From Casimicrobiaceae bacterium (GTDB taxonomy: Bacteria > Pseudomonadota > Gammaproteobacteria > Burkholderiales > Casimicrobiaceae), in assembly GCA_025056355.1 (NCBI GenBank), contig JANWWI010000015.1:1-43741 (forward strand): a stretch of DNA of 43,741 nucleotides. Direction: 5' to 3'. The notes under the pieces are model-generated. The model was not told the origin of the DNA. It saw only the letters and a list, made by a program, of their open reading frames with translations, and ran no database searches. Positions 1 to 7,506 of the stretch are shown here, piece after piece. The translations under genes were made by a program, and so were the position numbers. Positions within the stretch are counted from its first letter, which is position 1, and the number at the start of each line of letters is the position of its first letter.

Positions 1-818
1 ACCCCACCGCGCCCTACACCACCTCCCACCAGCCTCCAGACTCGGCTTCGACGTAAACAACGTCTTGAGAAACTACACCTAGTGCATTTGCGAAAGGTCG
101 ACTGGGCGGTGGGGGCGCGCTGGATGTATGCACACCTGCTTGATGGCGATCTTGCCTCAAACACCTTGTCCTGGCAGTGGGTAGCAGGCACCTGGACTGG
201 CAAGCCCTATCTCTTCAACGCGGAAAATGTGGCGCGCTACACACCTAAATCGTGGCAAGGGCGGCACAACACCGGCACCGCGATCGATCGTCGCTACGAC
301 CAGTTGGAACGCTTCGCGAGCTCAAGTTTCGACGCTGGGCCGGAACCGATCGCATCGACCTACGAAGGCTTTGACGAGCCATCGGTGTTCACGCTTCCAC
401 CCCCGGAGACCTGCTCGGTCAACGCAGGCGCCAAACATTGGGCACAGGCACGCTACCTGATCCACCCGTGGTGCCTCCATCTCGAAGGGGCTGAGCGCTC
501 TGCGAGCATCGGTATCCTTCTCACCGATTTTCATGCCCAGTACCCGTGGTCGGAGCAGCGCTGGCGCTGGGTGCTCTCGGCGCTCAGCCGGGTGACCTGT
601 GCGCTTTGATCGGTTCGGCCGCCGAGTTGAAAAACTTGCTCGCCGTTTATAGCGCGCAACTGACCAGCGTTTCGACACTCAACCCGTTCTACCGAGAGGC
701 GCTTCGGCCGCTCGGCTGTCTGCTTCCCGCGCCGCGGGCCTTTCCGGATCCGGATCGCCTGATGCGATCGTTTTCCGCTTTCTGGCACAGTATCAGCAAA
801 GGAGCCTTTCCTGCATGA
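1..818 (+). pseudogene. FAD-binding photolyase/cryptochrome-like protein, 5' end outside window, two apparent frameshifts
   Basis: The main open frame (to a TGA at 607-609) carries the FAD-binding region of the photolyase/cryptochrome family. The stretch VDWAVGARWMYAHLLDGDLA followed by SWQWVAGTWTGKPYLFN matches the family's 'DWRxG...DGDLASN..WQW.A..G' FAD pocket. The gene is broken twice. Before about position 80 the protein-like reading is in frame 2 (RLGFDVNNVLRNYT, then TAG at 80-82) and continues in frame 1 as VHLRKVDW. Near 590-606 the reading must pass from frame 1 to frame 3, which continues as GSAAELKNLL and ends SFSAFWHSISKGAFPA at TGA 816-818. One extra C in each ACCT (about 77-80 and 594-597) restores a continuous protein. 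The frame-3 stop overlaps the ATG of the next gene (ATGA), so the intact form was probably translationally coupled to it. Decayed gene or homopolymer sequencing error cannot be told apart here. Confidence 0.75.
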
Positions 819-1567
819 CGGTCCTCATCACCGGCGCTTCAGGCGCGATCGGTCAGGCGCTCGCGCGTCGACTTGCACGGCGCGGCGAGCGGGTTTTGTT
901 GACCGGCCGCGACACCCTGCGACTTGAGGCTTTGGCCAGTGAGCTCGGTGCGGCGTGGCTGAGTCCCGATCTGACCACGGAGGAAGGCCTAGCCAAGCTC
1001 ACCGCCTGGGCCGAGGCGCAAGGCCCAGCCGATGCCCTGGCGCACTGTGTCGGAAGCACCGTGGTGCGCCCGCTGCATTTGACAAGCCTTTCCGACTGGC
1101 GCAGCCAGTTCGAGGTCAACGCCACCACCGCGTTTACGCTCCTCAAGTGGCTGGTTGCCGGTGCACTCAAGGCGCAGCGACCGGCCCGCGCGGTGCTTGT
1201 GAGCTCGGTGGTCGCCGAGGCGGGATTTGCAAACCACGAAGCCATCGCCGCAGCGAAGGCGGCTGTTACAGCACTTGCCCTTTCTACTGCAGCCACCTAC
1301 GCCGAGCGTGGCATCCGGGTCAATGTGGTGGCCCCCGGGCTCACCCGTTCGCCGCTCACCCAGCGCTTCATCGCCACACCGGAGGCCGAGGCGCGTTCGG
1401 CAGCGCTTATCCCTTCCGGACGTATCGGCGAGCCGCATGAGGTGGCCGCCGCGATCGATTTTCTTTTGCTGCCGGAGGCCGATCACAGCAACGGGCAAGT
1501 GCTTCGGGTCGATGGCGGTCAGGCGGTGCTCCGGCCGCTGCCCAAAACGCCCGCGAAAGCCCCATGA
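815..1567 (+). CDS. Short-chain dehydrogenase/reductase (SDR) family protein, catalytic Tyr replaced
   Basis: A 250-aa Rossmann-fold SDR. The cofactor loop TGASGAIG lies at residues 6-13, an N-A-T-T segment at 102-105, the active-site serine in VLVSS at 127-131, and the C-terminal segment RVNVVAPGLTRSPLT is typical. The YxxxK catalytic motif is not intact. The lysine is K148, but the position four residues before it is isoleucine (IAAAK, 144-148) and H141 lies close by. Classical Tyr-dependent reductase chemistry is therefore doubtful, although NAD(P) binding should remain. The ATG overlaps the preceding photolyase-like reading (ATGA), and the stop lies just inside the start of the DUF2256 gene, so it is part of a photolyase operon. 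The substrate is unknown. Confidence 0.85.
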   Translation: MTVLITGASGAIGQALARRLARRGERVLLTGRDTLRLEALASELGAAWLSPDLTTEEGLAKLTAWAEAQGPADALAHCVGSTVVRPLHLTSLSDWRSQFEVNATTAFTLLKWLVAGALKAQRPARAVLVSSVVAEAGFANHEAIAAAKAAVTALALSTAATYAERGIRVNVVAPGLTRSPLTQRFIATPEAEARSAALIPSGRIGEPHEVAAAIDFLLLPEADHSNGQVLRVDGGQAVLRPLPKTPAKAP

Positions 1568-1728
1568 AGAGCACCCGCTTCAAGGGCAACAAGTCCTACC
1601 TGCCGAGCAAACCCTGCGCGGTGTGTGTCCGGGAGATGGTCTGGCGCAAGGCCTGGGCCAAAAACTGGGCGCAGGTGCTTTATTGCTCCGAGCGCTGCCG
1701 ACGGGCGCGTCGGCAAGCCAAGCCATGA
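1564..1728 (+). CDS. DUF2256 domain protein (small four-Cys protein)
   Basis: A 54-aa protein that most gene finders would miss. It has the DUF2256 pattern: a basic start (MKSTRFKGNK), a LPSKPC segment, a CxxC pair (C18, C21), a Trp-rich WRKAWAKNW block, and a second Cys pair YCSERC (C41, C45) followed by an Arg-rich tail. The four cysteines suggest a zinc knuckle. Its ATG overlaps the SDR stop by four bases and its stop overlaps the photolyase start (ATGA at 1725-1728), so it is translationally embedded between them. DUF2256 genes are known as neighbours of photolyase genes, but their function is not established. A role as an accessory or DNA-contact factor for the photolyase would be inference only. 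Confidence 0.88.
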   Translation: MKSTRFKGNKSYLPSKPCAVCVREMVWRKAWAKNWAQVLYCSERCRRARRQAKP

Positions 1729-3278
1729 AACTCGCCCTCGTTCTGGGCGATCAGCTCTGGCTCGGGCACCCTGCCCTAGCAGCCATCGACCGTAAACGCG
1801 ATCTCGTGCTGATGGTTGAGGCGCACGAGGAATCGACCCACGTCTGGAGTAGCAAGCCGCGCACGGCGATGTTTCTCTCCGCGATGCGCCACTTCGCCGA
1901 GGAACTGCGTGCCGAAGGGTATCGACTGCGCTACCTGCGCCTGGGCACCCATCCCCACCGAAGCTTGGCGGAGGCCTGGGCTACCGTGGCGTGGGAGATC
2001 AAGGCCACCGAGCTACAGGCCTGCGAACCGGGTGATTGGCGCATCGAGCAAGCGCTTCGCAGCACCGCCCGTCGGCTCGGCCTGCCGCTTGTGCTCCATC
2101 CCGATTCGCATTTTTTGATCTCGAGGGCTGAGTTTACGCGCTGGGCCGGTGGGGCGCCCGCATTCGCTAAACGGCCGAAAAAGCTCCTGATGGAGCGCTT
2201 CTACCGCCACATGCGTATGAAAACCGGTGTGCTGATGACACCCGAGGGCAAGCCCCTCGGAGGCCGCTGGAACTATGACGCTGAAAATCGCGAAGCCTTC
2301 GGTCGAAGTGGTCCGGGGCCACTATCGCAACCTCCACGTTTTGCACCGGATGCCATCACCCGCGAGGTGCTCACCGAGGTGGAACAACATTTCCCCGATC
2401 ACCCCGGGGCGCTTGCCGACTTTGCCTGGCCGGTCACACGCGCGCAGGCATTGGAGGCGCTTCTCGCCTTCGCGCGCGATCGCCTGCCGCGCTTCGGTCC
2501 GTTTCAGGATGCGATGTGGGCGGGCGAGCCCTTCCTCTATCACTCGCTTCTTTCGGCCGCACTCAATCTGCACTTGCTCGATCCGCGGGAGGTGATCGAG
2601 GCCGCGCTTGCGGCACACGAAGCCGGTGCCTGTGATCTGGCCAGCGCCGAAGGCTTTATCCGGCAAATCCTCGGCTGGCGGGAGTTCATGCGCGGCGTGT
2701 ATTGGCTCGATATGCCGGCGCTTGCCAGCGCGAACCACTTCGGGCATCGGCTGCCCCTGCCAAGTTGGTACTGGAATGGGCGCACCGAAATGAACTGTCT
2801 TCGCGAGGCCATTGGGCAGACGCTTCGCTTCGGCTACGCGCACCACATTCAGCGGCTCATGGTCACAGGCAACTTTGCACTTGTGGCGGGCATCGAGCCG
2901 GCGCAGGTTGCGGCCTGGTATCTGGCGGTCTATGTCGATGCGGTCGAGTGGGTCGAGCATCCGAACACGCTCGGCATGGCGCTTTATGCCAACGGAGGTC
3001 GCTTCACAAGCAAGCCCTACGCGGCAAGCGGTGCCTACATCGATCGCATGAGCAACTACTGCCGCGGCTGCCGCTACCGGCCGCAAGAAAAGACCGGGCC
3101 GCGCGCCTGCCCGATCACGGTCTTCTACTGGGACTTTCTGGCCCAAAACCGTGCGGAGCTTGCAACAAACCCGCGCGCGCAGATGGTGCTTTCCAACCTT
3201 GACCGTATGGGCGCACAGGCCGTCCGCGCGATTCACACCCAGGCCGAGGCGCTGCGGGAGAGACTTGATGTGCTGTAA
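1725..3278 (+). CDS. Cryptochrome/photolyase family protein, Fe-S bacterial (6-4)-type (PhrB-like)
   Basis: A 517-aa flavoprotein of the prokaryotic FeS-BCP group (COG3046-like), whose founding member is Agrobacterium PhrB, a (6-4) photolyase. The N-terminus MKLALVLGDQLW begins the antenna-binding Rossmann domain. The C-terminal helical FAD domain holds GWREFMRGVYW and YANGGRFTSKPYAASG. Four cysteines at 358, 446, 449 and 462 (in EMNC, NYCRGC and RACPIT) have the same spacing as the PhrB [4Fe-4S] ligands 350/438/441/454. This strongly supports a cluster-containing enzyme with a ribolumazine-type antenna, using blue light to repair UV lesions. The start is the ATG that overlaps the DUF2256 stop. 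A much longer upstream extension of this frame is a shadow across the SDR gene. It converges with a DUF1178 gene 12 bp downstream. Confidence 0.93.
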   Translation: MKLALVLGDQLWLGHPALAAIDRKRDLVLMVEAHEESTHVWSSKPRTAMFLSAMRHFAEELRAEGYRLRYLRLGTHPHRSLAEAWATVAWEIKATELQACEPGDWRIEQALRSTARRLGLPLVLHPDSHFLISRAEFTRWAGGAPAFAKRPKKLLMERFYRHMRMKTGVLMTPEGKPLGGRWNYDAENREAFGRSGPGPLSQPPRFAPDAITREVLTEVEQHFPDHPGALADFAWPVTRAQALEALLAFARDRLPRFGPFQDAMWAGEPFLYHSLLSAALNLHLLDPREVIEAALAAHEAGACDLASAEGFIRQILGWREFMRGVYWLDMPALASANHFGHRLPLPSWYWNGRTEMNCLREAIGQTLRFGYAHHIQRLMVTGNFALVAGIEPAQVAAWYLAVYVDAVEWVEHPNTLGMALYANGGRFTSKPYAASGAYIDRMSNYCRGCRYRPQEKTGPRACPITVFYWDFLAQNRAELATNPRAQMVLSNLDRMGAQAVRAIHTQAEALRERLDVL

Positions 3279-3290
3279 GGCCAGACCGGT

Positions 3291-3740
3291 CTAGTTGAGA
3301 TTCGGCCAATCCACCGGAAACGGGAGAGTGTGAAATTCGATCCCCTCCTCACGAAGCTCCGCTGCGGTTTGCGGATCGGCCCGGCCGCGAATGCCACGAT
3401 GGGGTTTTTCTCCGTAGTGCATCGCGCGGGCTTCCTCAGCGAAGCGATCGCCGACGTTTTCGGTATGAGCTCGAACCTTGGCCGCAAATTCGGCCATCGC
3501 CGCGAACATCCGACGATAGTGCTGCGCCTCCTCGAGCGCCTCAGGATCAAGCTGTGAAGATTCGCCTTCGGCAGCCCCGAGCTTGAGATGCGGCGCATGC
3601 AGCAGACGCCGCACCTCCCGCACGCCACAAATCGGGCACTCAACCAACCCGCGATCGCGCTGGTTTTCGAAGTCAGCGGGCGATTTGAACCACCCCTCGA
3701 ATGGGTGACCGTTCCTGCAGCAGAGGTTGTAGACGATCAT
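3291..3740 (-). CDS. DUF1178 family protein
   Basis: A 149-aa protein beginning MIVYNLCCRNGHPFEGWF, the hallmark of DUF1178, a small proteobacterial family with an N-terminal zinc-ribbon-like part. Cysteines sit in LCCRNGH and in VECPICG (about residues 35-38). The middle is an Ala/Glu-rich helix and the end keeps RGIRGRADPQTAAELREEGI, which is typical of the family. Function is unknown and no catalytic residues are evident. It lies downstream of fabI on the same strand, separated by about 80 bp. Confidence 0.88.
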   Translation of the reverse strand: MIVYNLCCRNGHPFEGWFKSPADFENQRDRGLVECPICGVREVRRLLHAPHLKLGAAEGESSQLDPEALEEAQHYRRMFAAMAEFAAKVRAHTENVGDRFAEEARAMHYGEKPHRGIRGRADPQTAAELREEGIEFHTLPFPVDWPNLN

Positions 3741-3822
3741 GCTTATCGTGTGCGGCGCCTGTGTTCAGATGGGCGCCAAAGACGATGGGGCCAAAGACCA
3801 ATTTTGCGACAAACTCGTGTTT

Positions 3823-4626
3823 TCAAGGGGCCGATTTTTCCGACGACTCCTCGAGACCGGCCGCCACGTGCGAGTAGCCGCAATCGACATAGAGCACCTC
3901 GCCGGTCATCGCGCTTGCCCAATCCGAGAGCAGAAACGCGGCCACATTGCCCACATCCTCAATGGTCACATTGCGTCGCAATGGGGCGACTTGGGCGAAG
4001 CCCTTGAGCATCTTGGAAAAGCCTGCGATGCCCGAGGCGGCAAGCGTTTTGATCGGCCCGGCCGAGATCGCGTTGACCCGGATGCCTTCGGGCCCCAGGC
4101 ACGCGGCCATGTAGCGTGTGATCGATTCAAGCGCCGCTTTGGCCACGCCCATCGTGTTGTAGTTGGGCACGGCGCGAACGCTGCCCAAATAGGTGAGCGT
4201 GATCAAGCTCGCGTTGCGCCCCTGCATGAGCGGCCGTGCGGCCTTGCCCATCGCGGCGAAGCTATAGGCCGAAATCTCCATGGCTGTGGAAAAGGCCGGC
4301 CACGACAGCCCCTCGAGAAAGTCCCCGGCAATGGCCTCGCGCGGCGCATAGCCGATCGAGTGCACCGCCCCATCGAGCGCCCCCCACTCCTGCTTGAGGC
4401 GGTCGAACACCACATCGATCTCTTCCTGGCGCGTGACGTCCATGCTCATCACGAGCGCGGCGCCGAGTTCCGGGGCAAGCTTTTCAACCCGCTCGCGCAT
4501 CGCCTCCCCTGCGTAGGTGAGAGCGAGGGTTGCGCCTTCACGCTTGAGCGCCTGGCCGATGCCGTAAGCGATCGAGCGGTTGGAGAGCACGCCGGTGAGT
4601 AGGATTTTTTTGTCTCGAAGCAGCAT
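3823..4626 (-). CDS. fabI: Enoyl-[acyl-carrier-protein] reductase (NADH), FabI type
   Basis: A 267-aa SDR-superfamily enzyme for the last step of each fatty-acid elongation round: enoyl-ACP + NADH to acyl-ACP. The N-terminus LLRDKKILLTGVLSNRSIAYGIGQAL is the FabI cofactor-binding region with the characteristic S-x(n)-SIAYGI form. SIGYAPREAI and the catalytic block NYNTMGVAKAALES (Y-x3-M-x3-K) are intact, as is RVNAISAGPIKTLAASGI. The ATG at 4626 was chosen because FabI proteins start two to eight residues before the K-K/R-I-L-x-TG strand. An in-frame ATG at 4635 would add only three residues. No clear Shine-Dalgarno precedes either. The C-terminal tail ESSEKSAP is slightly extended. Confidence 0.95.
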   Translation of the reverse strand: MLLRDKKILLTGVLSNRSIAYGIGQALKREGATLALTYAGEAMRERVEKLAPELGAALVMSMDVTRQEEIDVVFDRLKQEWGALDGAVHSIGYAPREAIAGDFLEGLSWPAFSTAMEISAYSFAAMGKAARPLMQGRNASLITLTYLGSVRAVPNYNTMGVAKAALESITRYMAACLGPEGIRVNAISAGPIKTLAASGIAGFSKMLKGFAQVAPLRRNVTIEDVGNVAAFLLSDWASAMTGEVLYVDCGYSHVAAGLEESSEKSAP

Positions 4627-4704
4627 GATGGGCATCACAAAACTCAACGCGGCCTGCGATTATGCCGCCCCGGCGCGAAGCAGCTGGCCGGCTTGCTTTG
4701 AGCG

Positions 4705-4738
4705 GCTGACGGCCAAGGGCCGTCAGCGCGTTTTATCT
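4705..4738 (+). terminator. Perfect 10-bp stem-loop with T-run on + strand
   Basis: GCTGACGGCC, loop AAG (4715-4717), GGCCGTCAGC, followed by GCGTTTTATCTT. It has the form of an intrinsic terminator, but the T-run is on the + strand while both flanking genes (fabI and the S9 peptidase) are on the - strand. For - strand transcripts it is a strong hairpin without a U-tract. It may block antisense read-through or mark the S9 peptidase mRNA 3' end. Confidence 0.45.
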
Positions 4739-4838
4739 TGCGATGCTCGGCTTCGGCGCGCCCCGCGCATCAAGCCAACCACACCAGGCTTCAGGGCGAT
4801 CGGGTGTTTCTTGACCGCCCCGGAGGCATACTGCGGCA

Positions 4839-6932
4839 TCAGCGGCCGCGCTCACTGACGGCCGCGAAGAAGAAACGCATCCACGTCAGGCGATCTTCGA
4901 CCTGCTGCGCGGTTGATTTACCCGAGCCGTGCCCGGCACCAAAGTCCATTTTCAGCATGATGGGATGCTGCTGTCCTGGGTTGTTCTGGGCGCGAGCCAC
5001 GAACTTCCGGGCATGTAGTGGGTCGACCCGTGTGTCGTTTTCGCCGGCGATGACGAGCATCGGCGGCAACTCCACGCCCAGCCGAATGTTGTGGTAAGGC
5101 GAATAGCGAAGCAGCCAGGCAAACTCCTCAGGCCGATCCGGATCGCCGTACTCCGGGATCCAGTAGCGGGCGATCCGGAAGCGGTGGTAACGCACCATGT
5201 CCAGAAGCGGCACCGAGCAGATGACTGCCCCGTAGAGCTCGGGGCGCTGAGTGACGGCTGCGGCCACCAGCAGCCCGCCGTTGCTGCCGCCCATCGCCAC
5301 GAGCCGCTCGCGACGGGTATAGCCCTCGCGCACAAGCCACTCGGCGGCGGCATGGAAGTCATCGAAGACGTTTTGCTTGTTGGCCCGCTGGCCGGCACGG
5401 TGCCAGGACTGGCCGTATTCATCGCCCCCGCGCAGACCGGGCTGCGCAAGAACGACCCCACGATTGATCAGCAGCGCCCAACTGCCCAAATAACCCACGC
5501 CGATCCCGATACCAAAGCCGCCATAGCCATAAAGCAGCGTCGGGTTGGAACCATCAAGCCGTGTGCCCTTGCGATAGCTCACAAACATCGGGATCAGGGT
5601 GCCGTCGCGGCTTGGGTACTTGACGAGCCGTGTCTCGATCTGGCCTGTGTCGATGACCGATTCGTCCTGATACACCTTCTCCCAGCGCCAGGTGACCGGA
5701 TCGATCCGATAGAGCGTGTAAGGCGCCGTAAAGCTCGACAGCCCCACGTACAGCCGATCGGCATCCCGGTCGTACGCGAGCGAGCTCACGCTGCCGAACT
5801 CGGGCGGTTCCAGCTCGTGGAGAAACGCGCCATCGAGCCCATGCACACGCAGTCGCCCGAGCAGCTCACGCTTTTCACGAACGATCAGATAGCGGCGTGT
5901 GACCGCAAAGCCCTCGATCTGTGCATCGGGTCGCTCAGGGATGAGCTCGCGCCAGTGCGAAAACTCGGGCCGGTCCATCGAGGCGGTCATGATGCGCCCC
6001 TTTGCCGCACCCGCCGTGGTCCAGGCGTAGAGGGTCTCGCCGATGAGCTCCAGTGTGGCGTTGGCCTCCTTCTCTTCAAAGATCACCCGCGGCGGCTCCT
6101 GGCTCCCGGTGCGGGCGATCGCATAGCGTGGCGTATGGCCCTCTCCGACAACCGTCACCGTGTAAGGCGCGTATTCGAATTCGAACACCCCGCCCCACTG
6201 GCGGGCATCGGTGAGGCGAAGCACGATTGGGGAAGTGGCCAACGCCGTGCCGAGACGATGGCGCTGGGTGTAGAGTGGCTGCTGGCGCGCCACTTGGTCA
6301 CGAGTGCGCGGCTGCACGTAGACCACCGTGTTGTCGGCCGTCCACGACACGCTCCAGACCTCCGGCAGCGGGGCATAGAGCTCTTGCCCAGTTCGGGTGT
6401 CGATGAAGTATTGGGTCGGGATCTCATCCCCAGCTCGCTGCACACCGACAGCCACCACCGAGACATCGCGGCTCGTCGTCCAACCCGTAATGGCCGACTG
6501 GCCCGAGGGATCGAGTCGAAGCGGATCGAACAGCAGCCGCTCGCGCCCTTCATGGCGCACGAACAGTTTGGCTTGCGCCTCACCTTTGGCACGGCGCGTG
6601 AAGAATTCGCGTCCCTTGACGACCTGCGGCGGCGAGGTAACCGTGCGATCGATCAAGCGCGTGAGCTCTTCGGCCAGTCCCGGCGGCACCGGCGCATGGC
6701 GATCAAGCCACGCCAGGGTCGCTTCGTGCTGCGCGCGCGTCCAGGCGACCACCTGCGCATCGCCAGCTTCCTCAAGCCAGCGGTACGGATCGATCAGACG
6801 CACCCCATGCACCGTCTCGGTCACACGACGCTGCGGTGTGGGCGGCGGTTCAAAGCGCCACGCAAGCGCGGGCGAGGCATCCAAAGCCATCATGGCAAGC
6901 AAGGCACAACAATGCAGAACACACCTGCGCAT
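4839..6932 (-). CDS. Prolyl oligopeptidase family serine peptidase (S9A), probably exported
   Basis: A 697-aa S9 peptidase that cleaves after proline in short peptides. The N-terminal beta-propeller starts with RVTETVHGVRLIDPYRWLEE, the usual 'HG..v.DPYrWLE' entry. The C-terminal alpha/beta hydrolase domain has YGYGGFG, the nucleophile motif AMGGSNGGLLV (Ser550), ENDTRVDP with the acid, and GAGHGSGKS with the catalytic His. The ATG at 6932 gives MRRCVLHCCALLAMMALDASPALA, a convincing Sec signal peptide with an A-x-A cleavage site, pointing to the periplasm. An upstream in-frame extension to 6983 would overlap dsbB further and bury the signal. Even from 6932 the gene lies immediately after dsbB on the same strand. 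Confidence 0.92.
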   Translation of the reverse strand: MRRCVLHCCALLAMMALDASPALAWRFEPPPTPQRRVTETVHGVRLIDPYRWLEEAGDAQVVAWTRAQHEATLAWLDRHAPVPPGLAEELTRLIDRTVTSPPQVVKGREFFTRRAKGEAQAKLFVRHEGRERLLFDPLRLDPSGQSAITGWTTSRDVSVVAVGVQRAGDEIPTQYFIDTRTGQELYAPLPEVWSVSWTADNTVVYVQPRTRDQVARQQPLYTQRHRLGTALATSPIVLRLTDARQWGGVFEFEYAPYTVTVVGEGHTPRYAIARTGSQEPPRVIFEEKEANATLELIGETLYAWTTAGAAKGRIMTASMDRPEFSHWRELIPERPDAQIEGFAVTRRYLIVREKRELLGRLRVHGLDGAFLHELEPPEFGSVSSLAYDRDADRLYVGLSSFTAPYTLYRIDPVTWRWEKVYQDESVIDTGQIETRLVKYPSRDGTLIPMFVSYRKGTRLDGSNPTLLYGYGGFGIGIGVGYLGSWALLINRGVVLAQPGLRGGDEYGQSWHRAGQRANKQNVFDDFHAAAEWLVREGYTRRERLVAMGGSNGGLLVAAAVTQRPELYGAVICSVPLLDMVRYHRFRIARYWIPEYGDPDRPEEFAWLLRYSPYHNIRLGVELPPMLVIAGENDTRVDPLHARKFVARAQNNPGQQHPIMLKMDFGAGHGSGKSTAQQVEDRLTWMRFFFAAVSERGR

Positions 6933-6960
6933 CACGAGGTCGAAGGCGCCCTTCTGCACC

Positions 6961-7473
6961 CTAGCCACGAGTGCGCTGTCCATCGAATCGCACGGCGATC
7001 AAGCCCAGCGCTCCAAGCAGGCTGTAGAGCAGCACGTTCCACGCCGGCAGCGGCAGCCCGAGCACACGGTCGATCTTGTTGCATTCGACCGAGCCGGCCA
7101 GCGTGCGCGCGAGGACATCCGAAAAGGGCAAGGTTTCAAGCATGTAGCCGATGCCCATGCCGCAACTGGGTAATTGATCCGCTGGAAGCGACTGGATCCA
7201 CAAGTGCCGAAGCGCAAGCGCAAGCCCGACCAGCGCAAGCAGTGCAATCACTGCCGCGGCAACGCGCGCACCGCGTCGGCCGGGATTGATGAGCGCGGCC
7301 GTGCCAAAGGCAACGGCCAACAGCACAAACACCGCGCGCTGGAACCAGCACATCGGACACGGCTCCATCAGGTGCACGTACTGCAGGTAGAAGGCATAGG
7401 CCACAAGGCCCGCGCTAAGCAGTGCTCCAAAGCCGTAGAGCTGCCGTCGGGAGAAAGCGTCAAACCAAGCCAT
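6961..7473 (-). CDS. dsbB: Disulfide bond formation protein B
   Basis: A 170-aa inner-membrane quinone reductase that reoxidises periplasmic DsbA. It has four membrane segments (about residues 12-30, 44-62, 70-88 and 143-161) and both redox pairs: C39/C42 in EPCPMCWFQR and C104/C131 in the second periplasmic loop (SCGMG and ECNKID). These positions match E. coli DsbB (C41/C44 and C104/C130). The ATG start places a short cytoplasmic tail before TM1. The S9 peptidase start lies 28 bp downstream on the same strand. No dsbA is present in the window. Confidence 0.94.
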   Translation of the reverse strand: MAWFDAFSRRQLYGFGALLSAGLVAYAFYLQYVHLMEPCPMCWFQRAVFVLLAVAFGTAALINPGRRGARVAAAVIALLALVGLALALRHLWIQSLPADQLPSCGMGIGYMLETLPFSDVLARTLAGSVECNKIDRVLGLPLPAWNVLLYSLLGALGLIAVRFDGQRTRG

Positions 7474-7506
7474 CTTGCCACGCGAAGCGGTGGAGTTGAG
7501 TGGACC

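Noticed and set aside
1227-1724. N-terminal extension of the photolyase through the SDR and DUF2256 genes
   Set aside because: Photolyase homology begins at MKLALVLGDQLW (1725), and the upstream part is out of frame with two real genes.
3283-3292. AGACCGGTCT palindrome between the photolyase and DUF1178 genes as an operator or terminator
   Set aside because: Only 10 bp, between two convergent genes, no T-run; could occur by chance.
5091-7289. 732-codon open frame on + strand opposite the S9 peptidase and dsbB
   Set aside because: It is antisense to two well-supported genes, has Arg/His/Ala-rich composition without any domain, and is explained by codon bias in high-GC DNA.
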